Shown here piece after piece: positions 29,697 to 43,628 of a stretch of 64,000 nt of DNA. Origin of the DNA: Pseudo-nitzschia pungens (Eukaryota > Bacillariophyta > Bacillariophyceae > Bacillariales > Bacillariaceae); NCBI GenBank assembly GCA_037355855.1, contig CM074765.1:3720001-3784000 (forward strand), given 5' to 3'. Position 1 is the first letter of the stretch; each line of letters begins with the position of its first letter. Both the position numbers and the translations under genes were made by a program. The notes beneath the pieces are model-generated. The model ran no database searches and was not told the origin of the DNA. It worked only from the letters and a program-made list of their open reading frames with translations.

Positions 29697-30798
29697 TCAG
29701 TCGGTGTGGCCGTCGTCGAGGTAGTGATCCACGATCGAGCAGCGCTGCACGTAATCCATGAGCGGCCATTGCTCCCTCACGGACGGCGTCACCCCCTCCC
29801 GGCCCAGGAGTCCCTGGCCGGGCCCCTTTTCGCCGTACCCGGTGTAAAAGTCCGGCACCGACACGTCCGCCCAGTCCGCGCTACCGTCGCCACCGCCACG
29901 GCCACGGCCACCGCCATCATTGGCGGCTTCGACAATCTCTCCCAGGGGGACCTCCCACGGAGACCCGCCCCCCATGTACTTGTTGGGTTTCAGCGTCAAC
30001 ACGAACTGGACCCCGCGGCTGTTTTTTCCGGCACCGGCGTGCGTCAGAACCCCCTTGGGATACCTCTTGATGCTGGGTTTGTTTTTGTTTTTGTTTTTGT
30101 TTTTGTTTTTGCGGTCGGGTTCTCTTCCCGACGAAAACCGGTGCTCCGGCCCGGTCGGGAGCCACAGCGGATCGTCGGGAATGCCCTTGCGATCGAACCG
30201 CTTGGTGAGCGTTCGGTTGGCCGACAGGCCGAACTGGCAGGCATCCGTGCACCGGAAGAGGGGGATCTCCTCCTCGAAGTAGCCGCCCTTCCATCATCTC
30301 CAGCAGGTGGGGAACCCCGATGGGGGCCCACCGCTCGTGCAGCAGGACGCGAAAGGGTCCCTTGGTGGTCTCGCAGCACAGCAGGTGGAGGTTGCCGCCG
30401 GTGGGCGGGCGCACCATCCAGCGCCGGCCGACGGTTGGGTTGCGCTGCTCCTCGGTGAGGTCGCGGAGGATGGAGAAGGGTGCGGAGCATCCGTCGGGTG
30501 GAAGGTGTTCGGCGTTGGCGTTGGCGTTGGCGTTGGCGTTGGCGTTGGCGTTGTCATTGTCGTTGTTGTTGTTCTTGTTATCGTTCTTGCGATCGGTGTT
30601 TGGGTTGCCCGCATCGCGAGCCTCGCGCAAAACACCGTCCGTGGGAGCAACCAATCCCGGCTCTTCCCGCAGGAATCGAAACGCCATCCAAATCCACGCA
30701 ACGAACACGGCGGCAACGGCGCACGCCACGAATCCGTGCAATTGCGAGAATCGCCATTGCGACGCCCGCCGCCGATTGCGTCTCTCCACGGCCACCAT
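29697..30798 (-). CDS. Membrane-anchored cyclophilin-like peptidyl-prolyl isomerase (one +1 frame break)
   Basis: The start is the ATG at 30798 (MVAVERRNRRRAS). A basic tail and one span (FVACAVAAVFVAWIWMAFRF) make a type II anchor. An Asn/Ala-rich linker encoded by a GCCAAC repeat follows. The domain begins near GPFRVLLHERWAPIGVPHLL and LEMMEG, then the frame shifts by +1 at about 30285-30292, continuing GGYFEEEIPLFRCTDACQFG, KGVLTHAGAGKNSRGVQFVL, NKYMGGGSPWEVPLGEIVE. This follows the cyclophilin order (V-L-x-x-x-x-A-P; GYF-x-x-x-x-F-R; G-x-L-x-x-A; F-V-L-T; W-x-V-x-GE-V). The key Arg is kept (PLFRC), but the usual QGGD box is altered, so isomerase activity is uncertain. A 12-residue Lys-Asn run is inserted. 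About 366 residues in total. Confidence 0.72.
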
Positions 30799-32376
30799 GC
30801 TGATGGACGGTCGCTGCCGCGGTAGTCTCGGAACGTTTTTGAAAAAACAGGAATGCGATTCAAAGTGGAATGCAAAGCGAAGCAATGCAAGGCGAGGCGA
30901 CGCCACGGAAGACTGCGGCGGGATCGGGCTCCCGGCTCCCATTGATTGCCGAGATCCGTTTGCGCACGGTCGTGGATCGCGTCCGTCGGTCTGCGGGAGC
31001 TTTGTTCCGCAACCGAAGGAATGATACGGTAAGCCTTACCTTAATTAATCTTACGGTACGGTAGGTGTGGTTTTTGGTGTAGTAGTGAAAGAGGGAGGGG
31101 ATATAGGTAAGTAAAGGGGGGATGAAAGAAATCGAAGGAATCCATAATCAATACCGTAACTTACGCTGCGAAACTTACCGGTAATTAGTCTTAACCTTAC
31201 TTATTCTCCACATCGTTTTTCCACGCGTCCATAAAACCCCGAACAACTCCCATTCGCCTTCCGTCGCGTCATGCAGTCATTCGTCATCCACGTGTTTGTT
31301 TTGGACTTATTGGAAATCGGTACCGGATTTCTTTTGATTCGGCAAAACTAAGACCAAAAGTAACCCTGGAACCCACGACTACGAAGTTCGTAGCGTTATC
31401 TTAAGATTACCTTACTTATTTATGCAGTTTTTAGGATGGGTCCTGTCCAATCGACATAATTCGGAAGAGTGACAGAATTATGACCCTTGAAGGATCAGTC
31501 TTAGGAAGAAAACCGAAATACCAAATTCTTCCACTATTCGTGTCGCCGCAAGGATTTTTGCGCAGAATCGGGCACTATTTTTGACGAACCGCGAGCGGGG
31601 TGCGAGACACGCAGGACGAAATCGTCAATCAAGTCTTGGAAAACCCTTCCGTGTTTCCGCGCTTGCCACCGTACCAAAAAAATCTTGGGTAATCTTTAAT
31701 ACGAGTAAGGCTTACACGTACTTGCTAGGACTCGTAATTACGGGAGAATCCGGTACAGGGGTCGGTGTTTGGGATGGAACCCACCGTCGTTCAAGTCTAC
31801 GGGAACTCGTAGGGCGGAAATTGATTCGTCGTTCGAGGGGGATTTTGGCACGGAGGGCCGGGGGCTTTTCTTCCCTTCCGCTTCCAGAAACGAAGCTTTT
31901 TGCGGTAAGAGTACTGAGATTAGCACGCATCGCCAAGTAAGATTAGCCGAGTGTCTACCAAGTCTTCCCCATAATTTTCACTCTTCGTGAAAGCGTCTCA
32001 CGGCTTCTTTCCACAACTGCAGTAACGTCACAATTGATTTGATGGACCATCCAGACGACGAAGGACTTTTCGTGTGACCCTATCTCTTCATTCGAACCAA
32101 GCATCCATTCAAAAGAACCAGTTGCAGAACTAGTATCAGCAGCAGAAGCAGCAGAAATCGACAAGCGGATAAGGATACAGAGCAGAAGCAGAAGCAGAAG
32201 CAGAAACCGAAACCGAACCAAGAACAACAACACTAGACAACCGTAGGATTTCGTTCCGTTTCTCGTTTCTCGTTTCCCACCCCACCCCAGACTGATCTAC
32301 CCACACTAGCGCTCGACAAGACAAACACCCCGACACAGAAACAAACACCAAGCAATCCCACAATCCCACAGACAAG
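30799..32376. other. Divergent intergenic region
   Basis: Holds the upstream sequences of the cyclophilin-like gene and gene B. Words such as TTACGGTACGGTA (31048-31062) and ACTTACCGGTAATTA recur. A GCAGAA hexamer repeat lies just upstream of gene B (32180-32203). No gene seen. Confidence 0.55.
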
Positions 32377-35300
32377 ATGACGAGGCGCAACGAAGAACCC
32401 GAATGGGACACCGACTCCGACGACGGAAGCAGCCAAGGCGACGACAGCAGCTACGACGGATCCGATGCCTCTTCCGACATCGAGGACGATGGATCCGCAT
32501 CCGATTTCAACGACGAAGACAAGAACGACGGAGGCAGCCAATCCGACGGATCCGGAGACGGATTCGACTCGGACTCGGGTTCCGACAGCGACAGCGACGG
32601 CAGCAGCGTGAGCGAGGACAGCAGCCACGAGACGAACGATCCCTTCGAGGACGAGGAAAAGGGCATGACCAAAACCATGTCCGATGGATCGCTCCTCAAC
32701 GAACCCCGTTCCAACAGCGGCGGCGACAAGCCCAAGTGGATGAAATGCGTTCCCGGCTGCATCGTTGCCATGGGAGTCTGGGTGGCCGCAACCTTTTTGT
32801 GCTGCCTCTGCCTGATTCCCCTGCTGGTGATCGTGATTCCCGTGGCGGTCGTTCTGGGAGGGAAAGACGATGCCACCACCGCCACCGATGTCAACAAGGC
32901 CACCACGCCCGTCCCCGTGGCAACCGTCGTGCCCACCACTCTCGCGCCGGTGGTCGCCACCGCTCCTCCAACGGGTTCTCCGACTGTTGCTCCCACGACA
33001 GCGAGTCCCACGGTGGAGCCCACGGAATCCACCGCGGCGGTCCAGACATCCACACTCACCACGTCGGCCGCCACCACCATTTATCGCTCCGGAGCCCAGG
33101 CGGAAACCGCAAACAGCAACCTCGAAACCATGCTGGTGCAGACCGGTCCCGCCGGAGATTCGGAATTTCCCACGGCGTACGCCCTGGTCGAGTTCGACAG
33201 CCTCCTCGGGGTCGATAGCGGCGCGACCTCCGTGGAGGCCTACCTCAACAGCATCGACGAGCTCGAGGCCGAGTTCTGCCTCCAGATTGCCAGTGCCGAA
33301 AACACGGACGAAGTGACGTACAACACGTGCCTCGTTCAAGCCCCGGCGGACGGCATCGACACGCTGACCGGGCAGACCGCCACCTACAACATGCCCAACG
33401 ACTGCATCGGTGGAGAAACGGTTCCGCTCGACATCGGGGCGGGGGCCGAGATTGCCTGCGCCGACATTGCGCCGCTCCTGGCGGCGAGATTTGGCCTCGA
33501 CACCAACAGCACCGATGCTTCCGCCGACGCGGAAACCGAAACCGAGACCGAGACCGAAACGGGTGACGCTCCGGTGGCACTGCGTGGCCGCTTCCGCCGG
33601 GGATTGTCGCCGGAAGACTTCGAGGAAATCCGTTCGAAAGTCCTGCTCATGATCGAAAACCCGACCCCGTCCGACGAACCGGGGACCCAGTTTTACTCGG
33701 TCGCCGATCCCGAGGGACGCGTACCGACGCTTCAATTGAAGGGAGAAAACACCTGTGGATCCTTCCGTACGTATGATGCTGCTATCCGATCCGATCCGAC
33801 CGTTGCCACTGCCGTTGTCATTGCTCGTTCCATTTCTCACATTGCTGTTGCTGATTGCTGTTGCTGTTGCGGATGCTATTGTCTCGCACTCGATCATTCT
33901 TGTTCTTGTTCTTTCTGTTTTTGTTTTGTTTTGTTCTTTTTTGTTGTGGTTCGGTTCGAACAGGTGAAACTGTGTGCAGCAGCTACGAACTGACCACGTT
34001 CTGCAAATTGATCGAGTTCTTTCAATTGTTTGACGTCGACTTGGGAACCGAGTACGCGACGGTCTTTGCTCCGAACAACCGAGCCTTTGAGCAAGCCATG
34101 ATCTTCGAAGAAAACTTTAATACGCTGGACCTGAACGATTTGCTGTACCACGTTTCCCTGGAAGGCACAGCCGGCACTTCGGACGATTGCTTCTCGTGGG
34201 CCAACATGGCCAACAACGGTACCACCCTGACCCTCTGCGGCAGCAACGACATGAAATACCAGGTGGGGACCGGATCCGGTATCGGCCCAGACTCCAAGTT
34301 TCCAATGATCCTCCAACCCGCCCTGCCAATGTGCGGCGGTGTGGTTCACATGATCGACTCCTTCCTCTACGATGCGTAAGTGAATCGAAGAAAAGAAAAG
34401 AAAAGAAAAGAAAAGAAAAGCGAAGCAAATACGCTGATCCGTACGCACGGCACGTACTAACACGGCCTCCCTCTTTGTTGCCTTTTTTTTTCGTTCCGCT
34501 TCTTTATTATAAATATATTATAATAATATTATAATAATGATAATAACAGTGGCATGGATATGGATTTCAATGCAACGGACCCATTGGAATCCTGTGGCGT
34601 AGAGGGGGCCACTTCCATCGGTAAGCAATGCGATGCGACACGATGCGACACGAAACGAACGAAACGAAATGCACCGTTTGGGTTGACTCGGGACGCTGTT
34701 TTTCCGTGATTCGAATTTGGATGTTTTCTCTGCGTGTTGGCTTTGCTCGCTCCCTGCCCCATCACCAACAATCGTTGTTTTTTTTTTTTTGGTTTTTCGA
34801 TTTTTCTTTCGTTTTGTTTTGGTTCTCGGGTTTGTTTCCTTTGCGGCGATTCTGGTTTCCGTTTCACGCACGCAGCCGATGCCGTTTGCGCATCGGCCAA
34901 TCACACCGTTATTTGCTCGGTGCTGAAGGGCACGGTGTTCGGAGAACTCTTCACGACCGGTTCTTACACGGTGTTCGCCCCGACCGACGCAGCCTATCGC
35001 AAGCGTGGAGGACATCGATGCAACCGATTTATCCATGCTTACCGATTTATTGCTCTCACACGTTGTGTACGGAAGCAAATTGGTGTCGGACGACCTCGAG
35101 TGCGATGCGGAATTCATGATGGCGAACGGATTGAGGAACGGAGTCTATTGCATGGAAGGTGACGGGCAAGGGAAGTCTATATACGGAGTCGGTAACGATC
35201 CAATGGAGGTCCCGACGGCTGCGATGGAGGGTGCTGCTATCGATGCCTGCAACGGAGCCATTTATAGCATTAGTGGCATCATCGTGCCGGGGTAAGTGAG

Positions 35301-36640
35301 CGGAAAAAGCAGGACGAAACAGATCGGTGGCAGGGGTTCGTGTCGTGTCGTGTCGTGTCGTGTCGCGCCGATTGAGTCGTTCTCACCTTGTTTACTTCCC
35401 TCGGAACTTGACTTGCTACCATAGACCGATCCCCTCATTTGATGACCACGAGGGCGGTGACGGCCATGACGACCATGACGAGACCAGCATGATTAGTGTG
35501 CTCTACGCCAGTGAAGATCAATACTCTGAGCTCCTTGGATTTTTCGAAGCTGCCTACCTATTTGACCTTATCGCGGGCTCCGCCACACTCTTTGCTCCTC
35601 CCAATTCCGCATTCGAGGGTGTCAAGGCTGCGTTCCCGGATATGTATGCAAACCTCCTAACGCCCAATTGGAGTGTCCACCTCAAGTATCTCTTGGACGG
35701 GCACGTGCTCGATGAAGAATTGCCGTCCTCGAAGATTACCAATGGCCTGGTCGTGGAGAGCGACAATGAAGGGGGAGAACTCACCTTTAGGACGGAAGGA
35801 AGCGATATTTTCATCGAGCCGGATGTGCAGCTCATCGAAACCGATTTGCCCGTGAGCAACGGTGTTCTTCATATCATAGACAGCGTTTTGATCCCGTACT
35901 GGACCACCATCAATCTCGTGGAGTTGGCGGCGGGACACGTGGAGCTGTCGACCTTGGTGTCCATCGCGAATCAAACCAACATTGTGCAAACCCTCTCGAA
36001 CCCCGGTCCCTACACCGTGTTTGCGCCTTCCAACGCAGCAATCGATAAGTACCTTTCCATGGGCGTAGACCTGGCAACGCTGGACTCCGCCATCGTCAAC
36101 AGCGTTCTCGCCAATCACGTCGTGGAGGGTGTCTATCCTCATTCCGAGATCAAGGACGGCGCATCCCTCACTACGCTTGCCGGAGAAGAAGTCGTGTTCA
36201 CCAAGATCGAAGAAACAGAAATCATCATGGTCAACGACGCGAAGATTATCGTTGAGGACCGACCCGCCAACAATGGCATTCTCCACGTGATTGATGGCAT
36301 TCTGCTCCCAGCTGCCATCGCCGCCCAATTGGAGCAGGCCGTGCCGGATTTGTCGGAACCAACGGATACCACGGAGGGGGAGGAGCCCACGGAGGAAGGC
36401 GGTGCCCAGACCCTGTCGTGCAGTATTTGTTCCGGGAAAATGATGGAGTCACCCGCATTGTCCAACCCCGATGCCACGCTGACGATCCCCGAAGACATCT
36501 CGATACTCGAGCTCGGGGACCAAACGGAAGCCTCCTGCCAAGTAGTGGCGGATACGTGCTTCGCGGGATTTTGCAGCCCCGAAATTTGCTCGCGATTCGT
36601 CGAGGAGGGGGCGAAGGAAATCTGCGGATGCGCGGAGTAA
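32377..36640 (+). CDS. Gene B: membrane-anchored DNRLRE/CBM96-like plus four FAS1 domain protein (5 exons)
   Basis: Exons: 32377-33766, 33964-34375, 34550-34620, 34876-35291, 35425-36640; all introns are GT-AG and the joins keep frame, except a +1 break inside exon 4 at about 34995-35005. The product is about 1167 residues: acidic Ser/Asp tail, one span (VWVAATFLCCLCLIPLLVIV), Pro/Thr linker, the outer domain shared with A and C (TIYRSG, ETMLVQTGP, YALVEFD, NDCIGGE, VLLMIENP, FYSVADPEGRVPTLQL), then FAS1 domains in exon 2 (ATVFAPNNRAF, VHMIDSFL), exon 4 (YTVFAPTDAA, NGAIYSISGIIVP) and two in exon 5 (ATLFAPPNSAF, NGVLHIIDSVLIP; YTVFAPSNAAI, NGILHVIDGILLP). A Cys-rich tail ends the protein. FAS1 domains are adhesion modules; a surface adhesion role is inferred. 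Confidence 0.85.
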
Positions 36641-39062
36641 GCAAAGCAAACGACGGGGAAGCGAGCAACCGCACGAACAGCAACCGCAACCGCAACCGCA
36701 GAAACAACTGCCAAAGCACAAGCAAAATCACAAGCAAAAGCAAAAGCAACTGCAAATTAAAGAGCAAGCAAACAGAACAACAGACTCGTGGCAAGCGCAA
36801 CGCAACATGATAATCTTGCATATTGTACGTAATAAAAGACCTGAGCAACTGTGTGCAACAAGCCGCTAGTTGACTGGCTGGATTACTTGGTGTCTACCTT
36901 TGTAATATATAAAAATACATGTTAAAATTTCATGCACCGCACCAATATTATTATTATTGAGTGCCGTACCGTACCCCGCAATGATTATCATTATCATTAT
37001 TATTATTATTTTCTGACAACGAATCTTGCCGTATAGGACTTTTTGAAAAAGCGACTTTTGCCACCCGGTGCGGCAAAGAAATGACCCGGTCGGTCGTCGA
37101 CGGACTCGCGAGCCGTCCGTCGAGAGCTGCGGACGGCGGTTGCGGTCCGGGAATGACCCGCGAAACGCGTTGGTCCAACGAACGCGTCGTCCCATCCGAT
37201 CGGAAGCTCGCGGTGGGACGACAAACACTCACGAAGCGACAACCGCGAGGGAAACAAACCCAAAAAACAACAACAACAACAGCAACAACAACAACAACAA
37301 CAACAAAACACGAGCGAGAAGCGAGCGGAGCGGGAAGAACCGAACCGAACCGAACCGAACCGGTGCGGTGCGGGACGGGACGGGCTGTCCGTCATCTCGG
37401 AAAGCAAGGCGCGGGTCGCTTCGCACGGCAACTTACTACTAGCAGCAGCAGGGAAACCCGTGAGGAATTTTGGCGTGAATCGAGTCGATGATTCATTCGA
37501 TGGAGAATGAATCATCGCGGGGGGTTGTGGATCGATCCGCCGAAGAGGAGAAATTGATTGAATGAATCGAAAAGGGTCTCCGGTGCTTCGCATCATACGA
37601 ATATTAGGAATAGTTCATTGGTTGTTCCATTCAACAATAGAAGTAACCTTACCGCATTGCGAAGTAAGTGAAGGCCTTGTCGCAAAGGAGCAAGCAATGA
37701 ATTAGCGGTGGCAGGAACTTCCAGCGATTTTTGTATGCCGGAAAAACTCGAAACCTCGCTTTCTGGGCGCGCCAAATTGCCAATAATTGTTGCGGTCCGC
37801 GGGATGAATTGTCGCAACGCATTTATTGTATTCGATCCTTTTGTGTTCTCCGGTCTCGACTCCGATCCAGAATTCCAGCCGGAACACCAACACCGGGTTC
37901 CATCTCGCGTGGAGATAAGTTATGGCGATGCGAAGGATCCGAGTCCCGTTTGCTACATTGATCGAGGCGCGCCCGAGGTTTCGTCTCGCCGAAACAATTT
38001 CTCTCTCCGTGTTCTATGGAAAGCTGCTACGGAATTACGTTTCACTTACTTACCAAGTACTGTACAGTACAGTACAGTACTGTAGAGTCTACCACAGTCT
38101 CATCAATGCTGTAGAGTGGATCGAGCCCAATGAGTTACACAAGACCAAACGAACTTTGGTACCGGGTAGAAACTCTTAGTCCGTCACAGAGATCAGCTAA
38201 CTTACGGCGAGAATGAGTGTCAACAAAATAATTAGGATGAATGACCAACTTTGTTGTGTAAGTAAGTATCCCAGTGGCACAACTACGAGTAAGTTACCGT
38301 ACGTGTACGTAATCTTATTCATACACAACAGGGATAACTAATTTTGTTCCGGGTTGTGGGCTCTTTTTCCTCGTACAAGTAATCTTAAAGGCTTACCAGG
38401 TAAGATTTACCATGTTGTACGGTAAGGTTACTTATAACCTTATGGGACTTTTGAATGAAACACCTCAAGTTGAATTGTTGCTGAGATTGAACCAATGCAT
38501 CAATTTGTCTGCAAGTGGTTGTACAGTAATCTCAACACTGAACACATTTCGTATCACAAGAAACTACAACTATTACCGTACGAGATCTGTAGCAATTGTG
38601 CCATCGTTAGATCTTACGGGCGACCACCAACTGCAAATCCGACCATCGTAACAATCAATCAACAAATAATGCAATAATCATCACCTTCTGATCACTTCCG
38701 TGAAATCCAACAACAAAAAACATCACTATTCTTTTTTTCTCGTTCGCGTTTCGAATCCATTTGTTCGCAAGCAAACCGCACCTTCGAGCACGTTTTGCAT
38801 CTGCCCGGCACCTTACCACTGCATCGATCCGATCCTTACCCTAGCAGAGGGAGAAAGAGAGAGAGAGATTGATACGGTACCCACCAAAGCGAGACAAGCA
38901 ATCGCCACGCCGCAACTGCACAGTTACGATTCACTTTTTGATTCCTTGAGTCATTGATTCCTTGGATTCCTTGATTCTTCATTCATTGCTACGCCACAGT
39001 TTCTCGTCGGCACCAATCGCACGGTACCGCACCGCACCGCACCGCAGTTGCGTCTCGAGAAA
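36641..39062. other. Intergenic region between genes B and C
   Basis: CAACAA runs at 37268-37312, GAACC repeats at 37340-37362, a TACAG/TGTAC palindromic run at 38060-38083 and intergenic-type words (GTAAGGTTAC, CTTACGG). Open frames over 37006-37596 exist on both strands only because of the CAACAA and GC-rich composition. No gene supported. Confidence 0.5.
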
Positions 39063-40751
39063 ATGACCATCGCGCGGGACGCCAGCACCACGAGTCCCGA
39101 AGAAGAGAGCAGCGACGACTCGTCCTTTGGGGAGATGGGGGTCGACAACGACTCGGACTCGAACTCGGACTCGGAATCCACCACCTACGACGCACCCCCC
39201 ACCACTTCGGACGAGGAATATTCCTACGCGAAAGGGGAGAACACGTACGACTCGGCAGGCGAAGAAAGGCATCGCGGTGGTGGTGGTGGTAGTGGTGGCC
39301 GGAGCGGAGATTTTGACAGCGAGGACTTTGAGGACGATGGGTCCTCCTCCTCGCTGTCGTCGTCGTCGTCCTCCTCCTCGTCTTCGTCTTCTTCCTCCGC
39401 TTCGTCGGAGTGCCCGTCGACCTACCTCCGAGACGTCGAGGCGTTTGTGGGAGAGAACACGAACAAGGACGACGTCTTTCGCAACGAAGAGGACCCGGAG
39501 CGGGCCAAGGGCGACGGCGGCGGCGGATCGATGCCGGACCGTCGCAAAAAGACGATCGCCATCGGCCTCGCCGCCCTCTGCGTCTTCTTGCTCGTCCTGG
39601 CCATCGGGCTGGGGGTCGGGCTGGCAAAGAAAGGCTCCGCTGCCGGAACCGCCACCGGCGTCTCCCCCAGCGTGCAAGCCCCCTCGCAGTCTCCAGTTCG
39701 GATGCCGGTGGCCCTGCCGAACGCCGACGAGTCCGTGACCATCGGGGAGACCGCCGACGCCGTCCGCGGACACGACGGTGTACCGGGACGGAATCCTCCG
39801 GGAGAGCGCCCACGGGGACGAACCGACCATGCTGGTGCAACGCGGGCCTCCCGGAGACTCCGAGACGCCCTCCGCGTACGCGCTGGTCGAGTTCGAGCTC
39901 GAAACGGACACGCTGACAGCCCTCCGGGACGAGCGGTCGTCGTCCCAGACCGCCACGCTCTGTCTGAACCACGTCGTCGTGGATGACGACAACACTAACG
40001 ACAGCGACAACGACAACGACAACGACGAGTCTCGGCGATATGCGGCCTGCGTGGTGGAATCTGCCCCGGCGAGCAAAGGAGTTGCCGTCGACGAGTTGAC
40101 GGGGGACACCTCCGGCCTCGTCGTGCCCGACGATTGTTTCGGGAAACGGTTCGTGAACTTCGACGTCCGTCCGACCGACACCGAGGTGTGCGTCGACGTG
40201 TCCCCGCTGTTCTTTGGATCGTCGTCCCCGGAGAACCGAAGAATCCTTCGTGGCGGCGGCGGCGGCGGAACCCGACGGGAGCTGCAAGCGGCGGGAGGGG
40301 AGGAGGAGAGCACTGGCAGTGGCAGCAGCAACAGCAGCAGCATCGTTCTGATGATCGACACCCAGGAAGTATCGGACCAAGCCGGCGATCGATTCTATAC
40401 CAGCAACAACGAAGCGAAGGGCACCGCACCCAGGCTTGTCGTTGAAGGGAATGTGCCCCAGGCTATCGCCCCCGAGTGCCCATCCATCTGTGCGTCTCGT
40501 TTCTTTTTTTGCTATTTTTGTTTGCGTGCTTTGTGCTGTGCCGTGTTGCGTCGTGTTGTGTTGTGTTGTGTTGTGTTGTGTTTTGCATTTTTCGGCAAAG
40601 ATCGATTCACTCATTCACTCATTCATTCACTCCCGTGTTGTTCGTTGCCCGTGTCACTCATTCTTGCACTTGGTCTGGTTCCCAAAATCTACTCGTCACG
40701 ATCTATCTGTACGGACAACGCATCACCCACCACCGCATGCGTACTTCCACA

Positions 40752-40786
<35 letters not shown>

Positions 40787-43593
40787 GATACCATTTGTTC
40801 CGACGACGACTTTTCCATGCTTTGCAATCTGGTCGGATACGCGGGTCTGGTGCGATTGCTGCGTTCGAACAGCGACGTCACCATCTTCGCTCCCAACAAC
40901 AACGCGATCAGCAAGTTAACCATCGACGGGACCGCGACCAACAACAGCGACTGCGATTTCGGATGTCCTCCTGTACCACGTCGTTGGATCCAGGATCCTC
41001 TCCCGGGACATGGCTTGCGGCGCCTCCCTGGTCATGGCCAACGACAAGAGCGTCGTCCTAGAGTGCGGCGGCGGCGGTCCCAACAACGACACGCTCTTCG
41101 TGGCCGGGGACGGAAACGCGGACGATGCCCTGCCAGCCGTCATCGACGCGGACCATCTCGCTTGCAACGGGATTCTGCACACCGTCGACGAGGTCATCCT
41201 TCCGGAAGGAATCGATGGGATTGCGAGAGAAGAAAAAGATGAAGAAGAACCGGATTGCAAAACCTTTGGTACGTGGAGGCACCGGATGGATCGGATCGAA
41301 TCGAATCGAATCGAATCGAATCGGATCGGATCGGATCGGATCGGATCGGATCGGATCGAATCGGTGTCTGCGAATGAAAAACTGCATTCGTTGGCGATTC
41401 GTTGGTGGCTGGACCCCGTCCCAAACATCACACTCAACCCTATCCACTTTCTTGCTTTTTTCGTTTCTGTTTTTGTTTTTGCAATCCTTGCAATCCTTGC
41501 ATCCTCCCATCGCGCGTCGAATGATTCGTTTATTCATCCATTCATCCATTCATTCATTCATTCCGCTCGCTTCGTCCACAGTGGAACTCGCTTGTTCGCG
41601 GGACGATCTTTCGGCGCTCTGTCAGCTGTCGACACTGATCGGAATGCTTCCCGACGGAAAGGGGCTCTTGGACGACCTCAACAGCGGCACGTACACCATC
41701 TTTGCCCCCAACAACGAAGCCGCTCTGGATCTGCAGGGAATCGATACCTCCGATTCTTCGCGCATCGTCGACATCCTCCTGTACCACGCCTTGCAAAACG
41801 CCACCGTCGCCTCGGGGGATCTCGGGTGCGGCAAAACATGGACCATGGCGAACGGGATGGAGACCACCACCGAGTGCAGCAACAGCAGCAGCAGCAGCAG
41901 CAGCAACGAAACCGTCTTTTTGGTGGGGGGGTTGAACGCAAACACCGGGAAACTGCCGGAAATCGTCGAGGCGGACATTCCCATGTGCAGAGGTGTGGTC
42001 CACGTGATCGACGCCATCCTGCTCCCACCATCATCGCCATCCTGCGCATCGATCGGTACGTTTATTCGTTCGTTCGGTCGTTCGGTCGTTCGTTCGTTCG
42101 GTTGTGCATCCTTCCTCGCGTACGTGATCAACCGACCGACGAACCGACCGACCGACGAACCCGGCGGTTTCTGTCTCGTGGAGCAGTGCCCGCGCGTTGC
42201 AATATTGGATCGTCGTCTCTCGCTCACTCATTCACTCACTCACTCACTCACCAACCCCTTTGGTTTCGTTTCGTTGTTTCGTTTCGTTTCGTTTCGTTTC
42301 GGGATTTGTGAACGACGTGTACTGTACCGACCATCGACGGATCGTTTCGGTTCGTGTCTCCAGATCATGTTGTGTGCACCAATGCCGAATTGTCCCTGTT
42401 CTGCAGCCTCATTGGTGACAGTTATGACAGCTTTGGTCCCAACCTAACCGTCTTTGCTCCTACCAACGACGCCATCGACGCCATTTTGGATGGTATGAAC
42501 ACTACCGACGACAATTCGACGATGGATTTCGTGTCGTATCATACGGTTAGTGGATTAGTCGTGGAAACCGGAGACATCAATTGCAGTGCATCACCCACAT
42601 CTCTGGAGATGGTGAACGGTGAAACGGTGGAGATCGAGTGCACCGGTGACGAGTTTTACATAGTAGGAGACGGCAATGTTGCCGAAGCATTGCCAAAAAT
42701 AATCGCTGCCGACATTGAGACGTGCAAGGGTGTGATCCACATCGTTGACAACGTGATTCTTCCGGATTACGAAGAGGAAGAGGAAGGCGATGCTGCGAAC
42801 GGGGAATGCCAGACATTTGGTACGAAACGAACCGGTGTGCGGTAGACGTTTGCGCTTCTTCGGATCGTTGTGTTTCGAATCAATCTCGACTCAAATCCAT
42901 TGTCTTGTCTTAAAATTTTCTCTCTTTCCCCGCGACCAACAAACATTCGACTCGGCAACAAAAGCGGAAATTGTCTGTTCGAGAGATGATCTTTCCACAG
43001 TCTGCACGAATACGAAATTTATTCGAGCGAGTTACGGCGGAAAAGCGACTATGTATAGGTTGAACAACGAAGTGACAACTATTTTTGTTCCGACCAACGA
43101 CGCATTGAACGCGATCACTGGGAGCGAGTATCTTTCGGATATGGAGCTCTTTGGCGACCTCCTGTTCTTCCATGGAATAACCAACGAAACACTGTTGTTG
43201 GCAAAAGATTTCATGTGCGATCAATCTTATCTCATGGCAGACGACGGTGAGGGCGGACCGACGAGAACCCAATGCGAGAACGTAAGCGAGGAAGTCACAA
43301 CGTACTTTCAAGTTGGGGAAGGAAACACCGTAAATCTTCCAGAAATCATCGAGACGGACATTATGACTTGCTCCGGTGTTATGCATATAGTGAATCACGT
43401 GATTTTGCCCCGGTGAGTGACGGATCGGTATTGGAACGCCTTGATGTCGCTTTGTTTCAAAAGGGAAGGCTCGTTCGGTCGCTCTCGATCATCAACACGT
43501 GCAATCCTTCGTGGCGATGCATGCTTCGCAGCGCCGGCATTGCCTCGGACTCACACGGTTCTATCTCCTTGCAAATCTCTCTATTTCTCACTT

Positions 43594-43628
<35 letters not shown>

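Noticed and set aside
29316..30458. 380-codon plus-strand frame
   Set aside because: Antisense to the cyclophilin-like gene and lacking any recognisable domain.
32233..33897. 554-codon minus-strand frame over gene B exon 1
   Set aside because: Gene B reads well on the plus strand with consistent splice sites; this frame is Gly/Val/Arg-rich noise.
37006..37596. 196-codon minus-strand frame with a 13-residue Cys run
   Set aside because: The Cys run is the translation of a CAACAA-type repeat and the rest has no ordered features.
38979..40614. Two minus-strand frames of 460 and 541 codons over gene C exon 1
   Set aside because: Antisense shadows; the plus-strand product shares its domain with genes A and B.
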